This document shows positions 9,304 through 16,566 of a stretch of DNA of 64,000 nucleotides, in pieces (the first letter of the stretch is position 1; every line of letters starts with the position of its first letter). The notes under the pieces are model-generated. The model was given only the letters and a program-made list of their open reading frames with translations, was not told where the DNA came from and ran no database searches. The DNA comes from Halapricum hydrolyticum (GTDB lineage: Archaea > Halobacteriota > Halobacteria > Halobacteriales > Haloarculaceae): NCBI GenBank assembly GCA_025517565.1, contig JAOPKD010000003.1, positions 1 to 64,000 on the forward strand, in the 5' to 3' direction. A program made the translations under genes and the position numbers.

Positions 9304-9324
9304 CCCCGGGGTCAAGCCCCGAGG
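9304..9324 (-). other. Right-end hairpin of the IS, likely omega-RNA 3' end
   Basis: CCTCGGGG and CCCCGGGG (minus strand) pair with one G-U around a 5-base loop, just inside the element's right boundary at 9297 and after the tnpB stop at 9345. TnpB guide RNAs are known to end at this boundary and read their guide from the flanking DNA. Confidence 0.6.
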
Positions 9325-9344
9325 CTTGTCAGTGGACTCCCGCT

Positions 9345-10574
9345 CTATCCGCGCAGGGCGGAAGGCCGGAATTGGCCGTTCGCGTTCAGCGTCCCTGACT
9401 TGAGGGCCAGTTGACTGGTGGCCCGTCCAGCCCCAGACTTGAGCCAGTGCTGGACAAGCCGCCACCCGATATTCCGAGCGGCGTTATAATCGGCGTGGAG
9501 TTCCTTTCCACACTTCAGGCACTCGAACTCGTCACCATCACGATTATCCTCGTGCGTGAACCCGCATTCGCCGTGACTGCACCGTTGCGACGTGTAGGCA
9601 GGCGCAACATCGTCAACATCGATGCCGTATTCTTCGGCTTTGTATTCGACGTGGTGCTGAAGTTCACGGAACGCCCACTGCTGGAACTTCGAAGCGTTCG
9701 AGATGCGCTCCCGGATATGCGTCAGGTTCTCGAACGCAATCGCTGTGCAGTCGTTCTCGACGGCTTCCTGCACAATCGCTTTCGAGACGCGGTGGAGGTA
9801 GTCTGCACTCCACCGAGCGAACCGTGAGCCGATGCTCTTGATTGTGAGGTGCGCGGAACGAGTCCCCGTCTGTTGGAGATTACCGCGCCGACGTTCATAC
9901 TCGTCGCGCTTGTGGTTGAGATAGTCTGCATTGCCAAAGAACGCTCCTGTACTGGTGACGGCGAGGTAACCGTCCACGTTCAAATCGACGCCGAGAACCA
10001 CTCCGTTCTCGGTCGATTCATCACGAGAATCAGCGGGTTCGACTTCTTTCTCGACTGCGACGTGGAGGGAGTACGTGCCGTCACGCTTGTGGAGTGTTGC
10101 TTCTTTGCGCTCCCAGTCATCTGTCCAATACTCCGCGAACGGCGTGCCCTCGTCGTCTTCGGGCGTGACGAACTCGGCGGTCACGCGGTCGCGCACGGTG
10201 GCAAGGGTCACGTGGTCGTCGTTGTACGTGATGGTTCGCCCGTTGTACACGACGACGCTCCCTCGGAACTCGGGCTTGCTTGCCTTTTTGCCGTCGTCGA
10301 GGATGCGGTCTTTGCAGTTGCCGAGTGCGTCGGCGGCGAGGTTGCGGGCGGATTGGACGAGACTGGCTTGCAGACTGGTCTGCTCCCGAACCTCCGTGTA
10401 GGTTTGGTTGTGGAGCGTGTTCTTTGTGTCCTCGATTTCTGTGGGGTCGTCGTTCCATCCAGCGTCAGCGACGTGTTGGGCCGCCTGACGGAATTGCTCG
10501 AACGTCTCATCGAGGATGCTATGAGCGTCCTCGGGAACGTCGAGCTTTAGCTGGATGTTGCGAACGACCTCCAT
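9345..10574 (-). CDS. tnpB: TnpB RNA-guided nuclease of an IS200/IS605-type element (409 aa)
   Basis: Full-length TnpB. The N-terminal OrfB HTH/WED-type part is followed by a split RuvC domain: first Asp in LGVDLNVDGYLAV, Glu in IAFENLT, and last Asp in HADYNAARNIG (about residue 362). The zinc finger CSHGECGF...CLKC keeps all four cysteines. No frameshift or missing catalytic residue is seen, so it is probably active. TnpB proteins are known to cleave DNA with an omega-RNA made from the element's right end. It has no tnpA neighbour. Confidence 0.93.
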   Translation of the reverse strand: MEVVRNIQLKLDVPEDAHSILDETFEQFRQAAQHVADAGWNDDPTEIEDTKNTLHNQTYTEVREQTSLQASLVQSARNLAADALGNCKDRILDDGKKASKPEFRGSVVVYNGRTITYNDDHVTLATVRDRVTAEFVTPEDDEGTPFAEYWTDDWERKEATLHKRDGTYSLHVAVEKEVEPADSRDESTENGVVLGVDLNVDGYLAVTSTGAFFGNADYLNHKRDEYERRRGNLQQTGTRSAHLTIKSIGSRFARWSADYLHRVSKAIVQEAVENDCTAIAFENLTHIRERISNASKFQQWAFRELQHHVEYKAEEYGIDVDDVAPAYTSQRCSHGECGFTHEDNRDGDEFECLKCGKELHADYNAARNIGWRLVQHWLKSGAGRATSQLALKSGTLNANGQFRPSALRG

Positions 10575-10676
10575 ACTTCATCAGTATGCTTAGAGATACT
10601 TGAAAGTATTTCTCCAGTCGTTGGGGAGTCGGACTTGCCATCGCGTGAGGTTTGTGTCGTCGAGTGTCGGCTTCCT

Positions 10677-10697
10677 CCCCGACCTCAAGGGTCGGGG
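10677..10697. other. Left-end hairpin of the IS
   Basis: CCCCGACC and GGTCGGGG form a perfect 8-bp stem around TCAAG, about 20 bases inside the left boundary at 10717. It is the usual subterminal TnpA recognition hairpin of IS200/IS605 elements. Confidence 0.65.
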
Positions 10698-10717
10698 TAT
10701 CCGCCTCGCAATCTCTA

Positions 10718-10989
10718 TGAACGCGCCAGCGAGTCCCCCGGTCGGCGTCCTCGACCGCGAACGGATCGCCCTGCCGGACGAGCGCCACGTCCTGGAGGCC
10801 AGTCTCCTCGCGGATCTCTCGTCGTGCGGCAGTCTCCGGACTGTCCGGTGGTGCACCCCGTTCCGGCGCGAGATAGCCGGTGATCGCTCCCCACCGACCC
10901 GGGTACGACCCGGCGTCGTCGCTACGACGGACGAGCAGGACCGCCCCCTCGTTGCGCAGAACGCACGTGACGACCTCGTGTTCGTCCAT
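10718..10989 (-). pseudogene. 5' part (NUDIX domain) of the split NUDIX-eIF2B-like gene
   Basis: Starts at ATG 10989 (MDEHEVVTCVLRNEG) and carries a complete Nudix box, from GAPPDSPETAARREIREETG, which binds Mg2+ and the diphosphate of nucleotide substrates. The host reading ends at ...TRWRVH, where the IS begins. Translation then runs into the IS for about 65 foreign residues to a stop at 10519, giving a 156-residue chimera overlapping the tnpB start. The Nudix fold would lose its last strands and helix, so activity is doubtful. Confidence 0.85.
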
Positions 10990-11125
10990 ACCCCCGCTTC
11001 ACGGCCGACTGGGAAAACGCCGACGCCGCGCTCAGGGGCAGTTGACAAAGCGCCGACGCGCGCTCGGGGGCAGTCGACAAAACGCCAGCGCCGCGTTTTT
11101 GACCCGTGCTCGTTTATCCTCGCCC

Positions 11126-11620
11126 ATGAACGTCGCGATCATCAGCGATACGCACATTCCGTCGCGAGCCCACTCGATCCCGGCGTGGGCGCGCCGACGC
11201 GTCAGCGAGGCCGATCACGTGATCCACGCGGGTGATTTCGACTCCACGAAGGCGCTGGCTGACGTCCGCGAGTTCGCCTCCCGGCTCACGGCCGTCGGCG
11301 GGAACATGGACCCCCGCGGGCTCGACCTGCCGGACGTCCGGACCGTCCGGCTCGGCGGCGTCACGTTCGTCGTGACTCACGGCACAGGAAACCGTCGGGA
11401 TTACGAACATCGCGTCGCCCGGATCGTCGACGACCAGGACGTCGACGGGCCCGTCGTCGGCGTCGCCGGACACACTCACGAACTGCTGGATACGACTGTC
11501 GACGGCGTCCGACTGCTCAATCCCGGGAGCGTCACCGGTGCCGCTCCAGCCCAAGCGGCGACGATGTTGACCGCCGAAGCCAGTGACGGCGAACTGGACG
11601 TGACGGTGCATCGAGAGTGA
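11126..11620 (+). CDS. YfcE/MJ0936-type metallophosphoesterase (164 aa)
   Basis: A calcineurin-like phosphodiesterase. Metal-binding motifs in order are ISDTHIPSRA (D-x-H), HAGDFDS (GD), GGNMDPRG (GNxD), VVTHGTG (H) and GVAGHTHE (GHTH). The size and motif order match the archaeal MJ0936 family, which hydrolyses phosphodiesters such as bis-pNPP in vitro; the physiological substrate is not known. The start at 11126 gives MNVAIISDTH, the normal N-terminus; longer in-frame starts are basic and non-conserved. It stands alone, divergent from the NUDIX fragment. Confidence 0.92.
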   Translation: MNVAIISDTHIPSRAHSIPAWARRRVSEADHVIHAGDFDSTKALADVREFASRLTAVGGNMDPRGLDLPDVRTVRLGGVTFVVTHGTGNRRDYEHRVARIVDDQDVDGPVVGVAGHTHELLDTTVDGVRLLNPGSVTGAAPAQAATMLTAEASDGELDVTVHRE

Positions 11621-11710
11621 CGCAGCCGACCGGAAGCGATGGTGACTGTCGGAGCCGGTCGAGGATCGCGATTCGCTTTCCTGGCGGGATCTGTGACGAT
11701 CGCTGCCGTG

Positions 11711-11932
11711 CTAGATGGCGGGTGCCTTCACGCTGATCGACCACCCACATTCCGGACAGGTCCAGTCGTAGTAGACTGTACTCGACGTGAGCACTCCACC
11801 GCGCTCTCGCGTCACCTCGAGGTTCCCGCTCGCTCGCGCACAGGCCACGTGGTATCTCACCCCACACCGCGAGCAGGAATCATCTATTTGCCCCTCCCCA
11901 CAGAGTGTGCAATCGTCCTCCCTGTCCATCAC
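11711..11932 (-). CDS. Small zinc-ribbon protein (73 aa)
   Basis: Three CxxC pairs (CTLC, CSRC, CPEC) plus a CxxH-like VRYHVAC segment suggest one or two structural zinc sites. Haloarchaea encode many such short CxxC proteins with regulatory or unknown roles. AT-rich sequence with TATA-like TAATATAAT lies just upstream of its start (around 11940-11945). No enzymatic motif is visible. Confidence 0.7.
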   Translation of the reverse strand: MMDREDDCTLCGEGQIDDSCSRCGVRYHVACARASGNLEVTRERGGVLTSSTVYYDWTCPECGWSISVKAPAI

Positions 11933-12088
11933 AATCTAATATAATTTTAGTTACGGGATATAACGGTTGTCGATGGTTTCAGGCCGAGGTGCCGATGAGG
12001 TATGCACCTATATTGTGAACTCTTCTCACACCTGGCAGGTTGCGCTCCTACCGGGTCACTTTTTGCGGATCTGCCCCGAGAGAGGGAC

Positions 12089-12841
12089 ATGGAGGTCTTC
12101 GCGGTCCCGGGGCTGCCGGAAGTGCAGGCCGGTGACGACGTCGCTGCATTGATCGCCCGGCAGGCCGACCTGCAGGACGGTGACGTGCTCTGTGTCGCGA
12201 GCACGATCGTCTCGAAAGCGGAGGGACGGGCGTTCGATCTCTCGGATTTCGAGGCGAGTCACCGCGCTCGGGGCATCGCCCGCCGACTCGAAGGGATCAC
12301 CGGCGACCGGAAGGACCCCAGATTCGCCCAGGCAGTCCTCGAAGAGAGCGAGGAGCTGCTGATGACTGCCCCGTTCCTGCTGACCGTCACCCGGTTCGGT
12401 CACATCACGGTCAACGCGGGGATCGACCGCTCGAACGTCCCCGGCGCGGACCTGCTAATGTTGCCCGAGGATCCCGCTGCCAGCGCCCGGGCGATTCGGG
12501 AGGGACTGTCGGTCGATGCGCCCGTCGTCGTCACCGACACTTCCGGTCGGCCGTTCCGCCACGGCCAGCGTGCGGTCGCGCTGGGCTGGGCCGGGATGGC
12601 TGCCAACCGCGACTGGCGCGGCGAACCCGATCGTGACGGGCGCGAACTCGGCGTCACCGTCCAGTCCGTGGTCGACGAACTCGCCGGCGCCGCGAACCTC
12701 GTCACCGGCGAAGGTGACGGCGGGACGCCGGTCGCCGTCGTCCGGGACTGGACTTTCGGCGATCACGACGGCCACGACCGGCTCTTCCGGGATCCGGAGA
12801 CCGACTTCGTTCGACAGGCGCTACGCCAGTGGAGTTACTGA
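12089..12841 (+). CDS. cofE: Coenzyme F420-0:L-glutamate ligase (250 aa)
   Basis: CofE adds gamma-linked glutamates to F420-0 with GTP in F420 biosynthesis. The N-terminal MEVFAVPGLPEVQAGDD, the central TVTRFGHITVNAGIDRSN (characteristic CofE signature) and VVTDTSGRPFRHGQ identify it. The length fits the single-domain archaeal enzyme. ATG 12089 is preferred to the in-frame GTG/ATG further upstream because the family N-terminus starts there. The TGA stop overlaps the ATG of the F420-dependent reductase that follows, so the pair is coupled in translation and in pathway. Confidence 0.93.
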   Translation: MEVFAVPGLPEVQAGDDVAALIARQADLQDGDVLCVASTIVSKAEGRAFDLSDFEASHRARGIARRLEGITGDRKDPRFAQAVLEESEELLMTAPFLLTVTRFGHITVNAGIDRSNVPGADLLMLPEDPAASARAIREGLSVDAPVVVTDTSGRPFRHGQRAVALGWAGMAANRDWRGEPDRDGRELGVTVQSVVDELAGAANLVTGEGDGGTPVAVVRDWTFGDHDGHDRLFRDPETDFVRQALRQWSY

Positions 12842-13821
12842 TGTACGGACTCGAACTCACCCCAGAGCATCCAGTCGAAACGCTTTCAGACTTCGCGGTG
12901 ACGGCCGAATCGGTCGGCTTCGACGCCGCGTTCGCCAGTCACCACTACAACAACCGCGACCAGTTCATGGCGCTGACCGATATCGCCCGCGAGACCGAGA
13001 CGCTACAGGTCGGTCCGGGCATCGCCAACCCCTACGAGACTCACCCCGTGACGCTGGCTTCGCGGATGGCCACGCTCGAGGAACTCTCCGGCGGCCGGGG
13101 CCTCTTCGGGATCGGTCCGGGTGACAGGTCGACGCTCGCGAACCTCGGTTACGACCAGGACGGCGCGCTTCGCCGGACCCTGGAGACGTTCAAGGTCGCC
13201 CAGAAACTGTGGGCCGGCGAGCGCGTCGATCACGACGGCACGTTCCAGGCCGAGGACGCCGCTCTCAACTACGAGGTCGGATCGATCCCGGTCTACGTCG
13301 GCGCGCAGGGGCCACACATGACCAGAATGGCCGCGAAACACGCCGACGGCGTGCTGTTTAACGGCTCGCACCCGCGGGATTACGAGTGGGCGGCCGAGCA
13401 GGTCGCGCACGGACTCGACGAGCGGCCCGAGCACCGCGGGGCGTTCGACTTCGGCGCGTACGCGTCGGTTTCGATCGCCGAAGACGAGGACGACGCGCGG
13501 GAGGCGGCCCGGCCACCGGTCGCCTTCATCGCTGGCAGTGCCGCGCCGCCGCTGCTGGATCGGCACGACCTCGACCGCGAGCGTGCCGAGGAGATCAGCG
13601 CGGCCATCTCCAGTGGGGACTTCGAGACAGCCTTCGGGGCCGTGACGCCGGCGATGATCGACGCCTTCTGCATCACGGGCACGCCCGAGACGGTCTCCGA
13701 ACAGATCGAGGCCGTCCTCGAGTACGTCGACAGCTTCGTCGCCGGGTCACCGCTGGGCCCGGACGTCGGGACGGCTATCGAGCTCCTGGGGGATGTGTTC
13801 GGCCGGATCGACTCGGCGTGA
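12841..13821 (+). CDS. mer: F420-dependent 5,10-methylenetetrahydromethanopterin reductase-like protein (326 aa)
   Basis: A bacterial-luciferase-like TIM-barrel enzyme using F420H2. Features are the substrate/cofactor segments ASHHYNNRDQF, VGPGIANPYETHP (non-prolyl cis-peptide region) and the ending typical of Mer. Haloarchaea lack methanogenesis, so the enzyme is thought to serve C1-folate-type metabolism. ATG 12841 (MYGLELTPEHP) matches the family N-terminus; a GTG at 12829 would add four residues. It overlaps cofE by one base and its 3' end overlaps the convergent small gene at 13775. Confidence 0.88.
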   Translation: MYGLELTPEHPVETLSDFAVTAESVGFDAAFASHHYNNRDQFMALTDIARETETLQVGPGIANPYETHPVTLASRMATLEELSGGRGLFGIGPGDRSTLANLGYDQDGALRRTLETFKVAQKLWAGERVDHDGTFQAEDAALNYEVGSIPVYVGAQGPHMTRMAAKHADGVLFNGSHPRDYEWAAEQVAHGLDERPEHRGAFDFGAYASVSIAEDEDDAREAARPPVAFIAGSAAPPLLDRHDLDRERAEEISAAISSGDFETAFGAVTPAMIDAFCITGTPETVSEQIEAVLEYVDSFVAGSPLGPDVGTAIELLGDVFGRIDSA

Positions 13822-14005
13822 CCAGATCCACGATCGCTCCCAGCGTGAGCACGCCCAGCACGCCAACCGCCACGAGGACGAACAGCGCGCCGAAAAGCAC
13901 GAGAATTCCCGCCAGTGGATCCCGCGTCGCCACGTCGACGAACTCCGGGCCGATCGACTGCACGCTTTCGAGCAGTTCCGAGAGGAACGTCTCCAGGGAT
14001 ACCAT
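13775..14005 (-). CDS. Small membrane protein, unknown function (76 aa)
   Basis: A short protein with an amphipathic N-terminus (MVSLETFLSELLESV), one long hydrophobic segment (about residues 30-62, possibly a hairpin of two helices) and a charged tail. Its last 47 bases overlap the 3' end of mer on the opposite strand. Hydrophobic composition, start context and acidic N-terminus support a real gene; there is no recognisable domain. Confidence 0.6.
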   Translation of the reverse strand: MVSLETFLSELLESVQSIGPEFVDVATRDPLAGILVLFGALFVLVAVGVLGVLTLGAIVDLVTPSRSGRTHPPGAR

Positions 14006-14080
14006 ACCACCACTTGCCGGGCTTGGTACTTGTGTGTTCGTCCCGCGAACTTTTCTCGCTGCTCCCCGTAACTCGTGGAT

Positions 14081-14398
14081 ATGGAACGGGACGCCACTCT
14101 CGAAGACTTTCTCGACTCCGGCGAGGGCGACCCGCCGGATACGGCGTCAGGTGGACCCATAGACGCGGACCGAGATGATGAAACGCCTGATACCGCGGAC
14201 CGAGATGATGAAACGCCTGATACCGCGGACCGAGATGATGAAACGCCTGACACCGCGGAGCCGGACGACGCTGATATCGCGACCTCGGCGATGAGCTACC
14301 GATCCGGTGGCGGTGCCTGTGCGGTCTGTGGCACGGTCGTCGAGCGCCGATGGCGTGACGACGACGGACTGGTCTGCCGGGACTGCAAGACCTGGTAG
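14081..14398 (+). CDS. Zinc-ribbon protein with acidic tandem repeat, DUF7573-like (105 aa)
   Basis: Begins MERDATLEDFLD, continues with a disordered acidic linker containing three copies of DDETPDTADR, and ends in a compact zinc ribbon (CAVCGTVVERRWRDDDG then CRDC). The terminal CxxC pairs plus WR resemble a haloarchaeal DUF7573-type family; I cannot confirm the family name. GTG 14075 is an alternative start. The linker DNA is a perfect 30-base repeat and is AT-richer than its surroundings. Confidence 0.75.
   Translation: MERDATLEDFLDSGEGDPPDTASGGPIDADRDDETPDTADRDDETPDTADRDDETPDTAEPDDADIATSAMSYRSGGGACAVCGTVVERRWRDDDGLVCRDCKTW
14165..14254 (+). repeat. Three tandem 30-base repeats inside the DUF7573-like gene
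   Basis: Units start at 14165, 14195 and 14225. The first two are identical and the third differs only by its final bases (CACC for TACC). They encode DRDDETPDTA. The perfect nucleotide identity points to recent slippage or unequal crossover; copy number may vary between strains. Confidence 0.9.
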
Positions 14399-14569
14399 CT
14401 CGGACGATCGGTTATTTCAACTGACTGCCATTAAGAAACGTTAACATATCCTCAGCCGCTAGGCGCGGTAACGACTACGTCGGGAGTCCGGACGGCAGCG
14501 TCTAGCGGCCGAGCGAGCGTCCGTGGCCCGCTCGAAGCCGGACGCCCGGCGAGCACCCGAGGTCATACA

Positions 14570-15529
14570 ATGACGGATTCCGAGACACACGCCGGGTCGC
14601 AAACGGCCTCCAGCGTCGAGACGGCCGCCGAAACCGTTCACCGCGTCATCGACAACGTCGAACAGGTTATCGTCGGCCACCACGACGAAATCGAGCACGT
14701 CCTCGTAGCGATGCTTGCCGGTGGGCACGTCCTGCTGGAAGACGTGCCCGGCGTCGGCAAGACGATGCTCTCGCGGGCTGTCGCCACGTCCTTCGACGGG
14801 ACGTTCAAACGGATCCAGTTCACGCCTGATCTGCTTCCGGCTGACGTCACTGGCGTCGACGTGTACAACCAGCAGACGAGCGAGTTCGTGTTCCACGAGG
14901 GGCCGATCTTCGCGAACGTCGTCCTCGGCGACGAGATCAATCGCGCCCCGCCGAAGACACAGTCCGCGCTGCTGGAGGCGATGGAGGAACGGCAGGTTAC
15001 CGTCGACGGGACGACCCGGCCCGTCCCGACGCCGTTCACCGTGATCGCGACCCAGAACACCGTCGAACAGAACCGGACGTACGAACTCCCGCTGGCCGAG
15101 CGCGATCGCTTCACCTCGAAACTCCAGCTCGGCTACCCCGACGCCGACGAGGAAGTCGCGATGCTCGACCGGATCGTCGGCCACCACCCCATCGAGGACA
15201 TCTCACCGGTCGTGACGCTCCCGGAGTTCCAGACGGCACGCGACACGACTGCCGCGGTGACGGTCGAACGACCTGTCCAGGAGTACGTCACCGAGCTGGC
15301 CACCTACACCCGCGAACACGCACAGCTGGGGGCGAGTCCGCGGGCGTCACTGTCGCTGTTACGGGCCGCCCAGGCGCGGGCACTGCTCGCCGGTCGCGGG
15401 TACGTCACGCCTGACGACGTGCAGGTGGAGGCACCGGTCGTCTGGCCGCATCGCATCCGGACGGAAACGGGCGAACAAACGCCGACCGGACTCGTGAGCG
15501 ACGCGCTTGAGGCCGTTCCGGTCGTGTGA
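14570..15529 (+). CDS. MoxR-family AAA+ ATPase (319 aa)
   Basis: A chaperone-like ATPase. Walker A is in EDVPGVGKTML (GVGKT at 61-65), Walker B is VVLGDEINRAPP, sensor 1 is IATQNTVEQ and the Arg finger region is LAERDRFT. It is the first gene of a MoxR-DUF58-transglutaminase operon, a widespread arrangement thought to assemble or mature surface or metal-dependent protein complexes. The next gene starts 30 bases beyond the stop, or overlaps it if the GTG at 15526 is used. Confidence 0.93.
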   Translation: MTDSETHAGSQTASSVETAAETVHRVIDNVEQVIVGHHDEIEHVLVAMLAGGHVLLEDVPGVGKTMLSRAVATSFDGTFKRIQFTPDLLPADVTGVDVYNQQTSEFVFHEGPIFANVVLGDEINRAPPKTQSALLEAMEERQVTVDGTTRPVPTPFTVIATQNTVEQNRTYELPLAERDRFTSKLQLGYPDADEEVAMLDRIVGHHPIEDISPVVTLPEFQTARDTTAAVTVERPVQEYVTELATYTREHAQLGASPRASLSLLRAAQARALLAGRGYVTPDDVQVEAPVVWPHRIRTETGEQTPTGLVSDALEAVPVV

Positions 15530-15558
15530 TCGATGCCGTACTCGAACTGGCCCACAGT

Positions 15559-16566
15559 ATGATGAAACCGACACGACGGGGGGTTGTCGTCTTCGCGCTC
15601 GCCGTCACCGGGGTCGTGCTTGCCCGGCTGTTCGGCCCCCGCAGTCTCGACGCTGTCGCGGTCCCCGCGGTCGTCGCGCTCGCTGCGGGCGCGCTCCAGC
15701 TCGCGCTCGCAGCCGATCCTTCGGTTCGGCGTCGCCCCCTCTCGCCGACCTTCCCTGGCGACGACCACACAGTCTCCCTCGATGTCGAGGGGGGCCACGG
15801 GGTCGTCACGCTCGACGATGCCGTCCCGGAGGGCGCAATTGCGTCTGATCCGACAGCGACGGTTCTCGCGCCGGCGACGGTGAGCTACGACGTCCGCCAC
15901 GAGCACCGCGGCGAGTACGTCTTCGGTCCGACGACGGTCCGTGTCCACGACGTATTCGGGCTGTTCCAGCGGACGACCACGGCAGCGACCGAGCGAGCAC
16001 ACCTCGTCTACCCGCCCGTGCACGACGTTCGCGAGCGGGACGTACTCGCACGGTGGCTCGACCGGGGTCGCTCGACCGACCGCCAGACAGTCTCGAAACT
16101 CAGAGAGTACGTCCCCGGCGACTCACCCCGGGACATTCACTGGCGTGCGAGCGCCAGATGGCCGGATTCGCTGCTCGTCGCCGAGTACGACGCCGATAAC
16201 GACGAGACGGCCACGATCGCCGCCAGCGCTCCAGCCGGTGCGGCTGACCCGATGGCGGCTGCGACCGCGAGTATCGCCGTCGCACTCCTCGGGGCAGGGG
16301 TGGACGTGGAGGTCACCGTCCGGGACGGCACGGCGAGCGATCGGATGGCGATCCTGTCGTTGCTGGCCCGGACCGATCACGGCCGCCCGGCCGTCGGCGA
16401 CGCCGACATCACCGTCGAAGCGCACCGATCCGGCACGGTCACGGTCACCGCCGACGGCCGCGAGACGACCTTCGAGGCCATGCGGGCCAGCAGGGCGGTA
16501 GGGCTGAACTCTCTGTCCGAGCAGACCGACAAGTCCGACAGGTGGACGGAGGTGATTCGACAGTGA
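15559..16566 (+). CDS. DUF58 domain protein (335 aa)
   Basis: Two N-terminal hydrophobic segments (VVVFALAVTGVVLARLF and a second alanine-rich one) anchor a DUF58 domain. The family motif RDIHWRASAR is present after KLREYVPGDSP. DUF58 proteins accompany MoxR ATPases and often have a vWA-like fold. ATG 15559 (MMKPTRRG) is favoured over GTG 15526 because it places charged residues right before the first membrane helix. The stop overlaps the GTG of the next gene (GTGA). Confidence 0.88.
   Translation: MMKPTRRGVVVFALAVTGVVLARLFGPRSLDAVAVPAVVALAAGALQLALAADPSVRRRPLSPTFPGDDHTVSLDVEGGHGVVTLDDAVPEGAIASDPTATVLAPATVSYDVRHEHRGEYVFGPTTVRVHDVFGLFQRTTTAATERAHLVYPPVHDVRERDVLARWLDRGRSTDRQTVSKLREYVPGDSPRDIHWRASARWPDSLLVAEYDADNDETATIAASAPAGAADPMAAATASIAVALLGAGVDVEVTVRDGTASDRMAILSLLARTDHGRPAVGDADITVEAHRSGTVTVTADGRETTFEAMRASRAVGLNSLSEQTDKSDRWTEVIRQ

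Larger units (their letters stand above)
9297..10717 (-). mobile_element. IS200/IS605-family tnpB-only element (1,421 bases)
   Basis: Bounds are set by restoring the interrupted host gene. The left flank ends GTTCA and the element begins TAGAGATTGC. The element ends GGCAGTTGA and the right flank begins CCCGTTCC. There is no target duplication and no terminal inverted repeat, and each end has a subterminal hairpin (10677-10697 and 9304-9324), as known for this family. It carries only tnpB and no Y1 transposase tnpA, so movement would need TnpA from elsewhere. Its clean ends suggest fairly recent insertion. Confidence 0.88.

Noticed and set aside
9345..10717. Search for a tnpA transposase gene in the IS
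   Set aside because: No Y1 HUH motif frame exists within or next to either element, so both are classed as tnpB-only.
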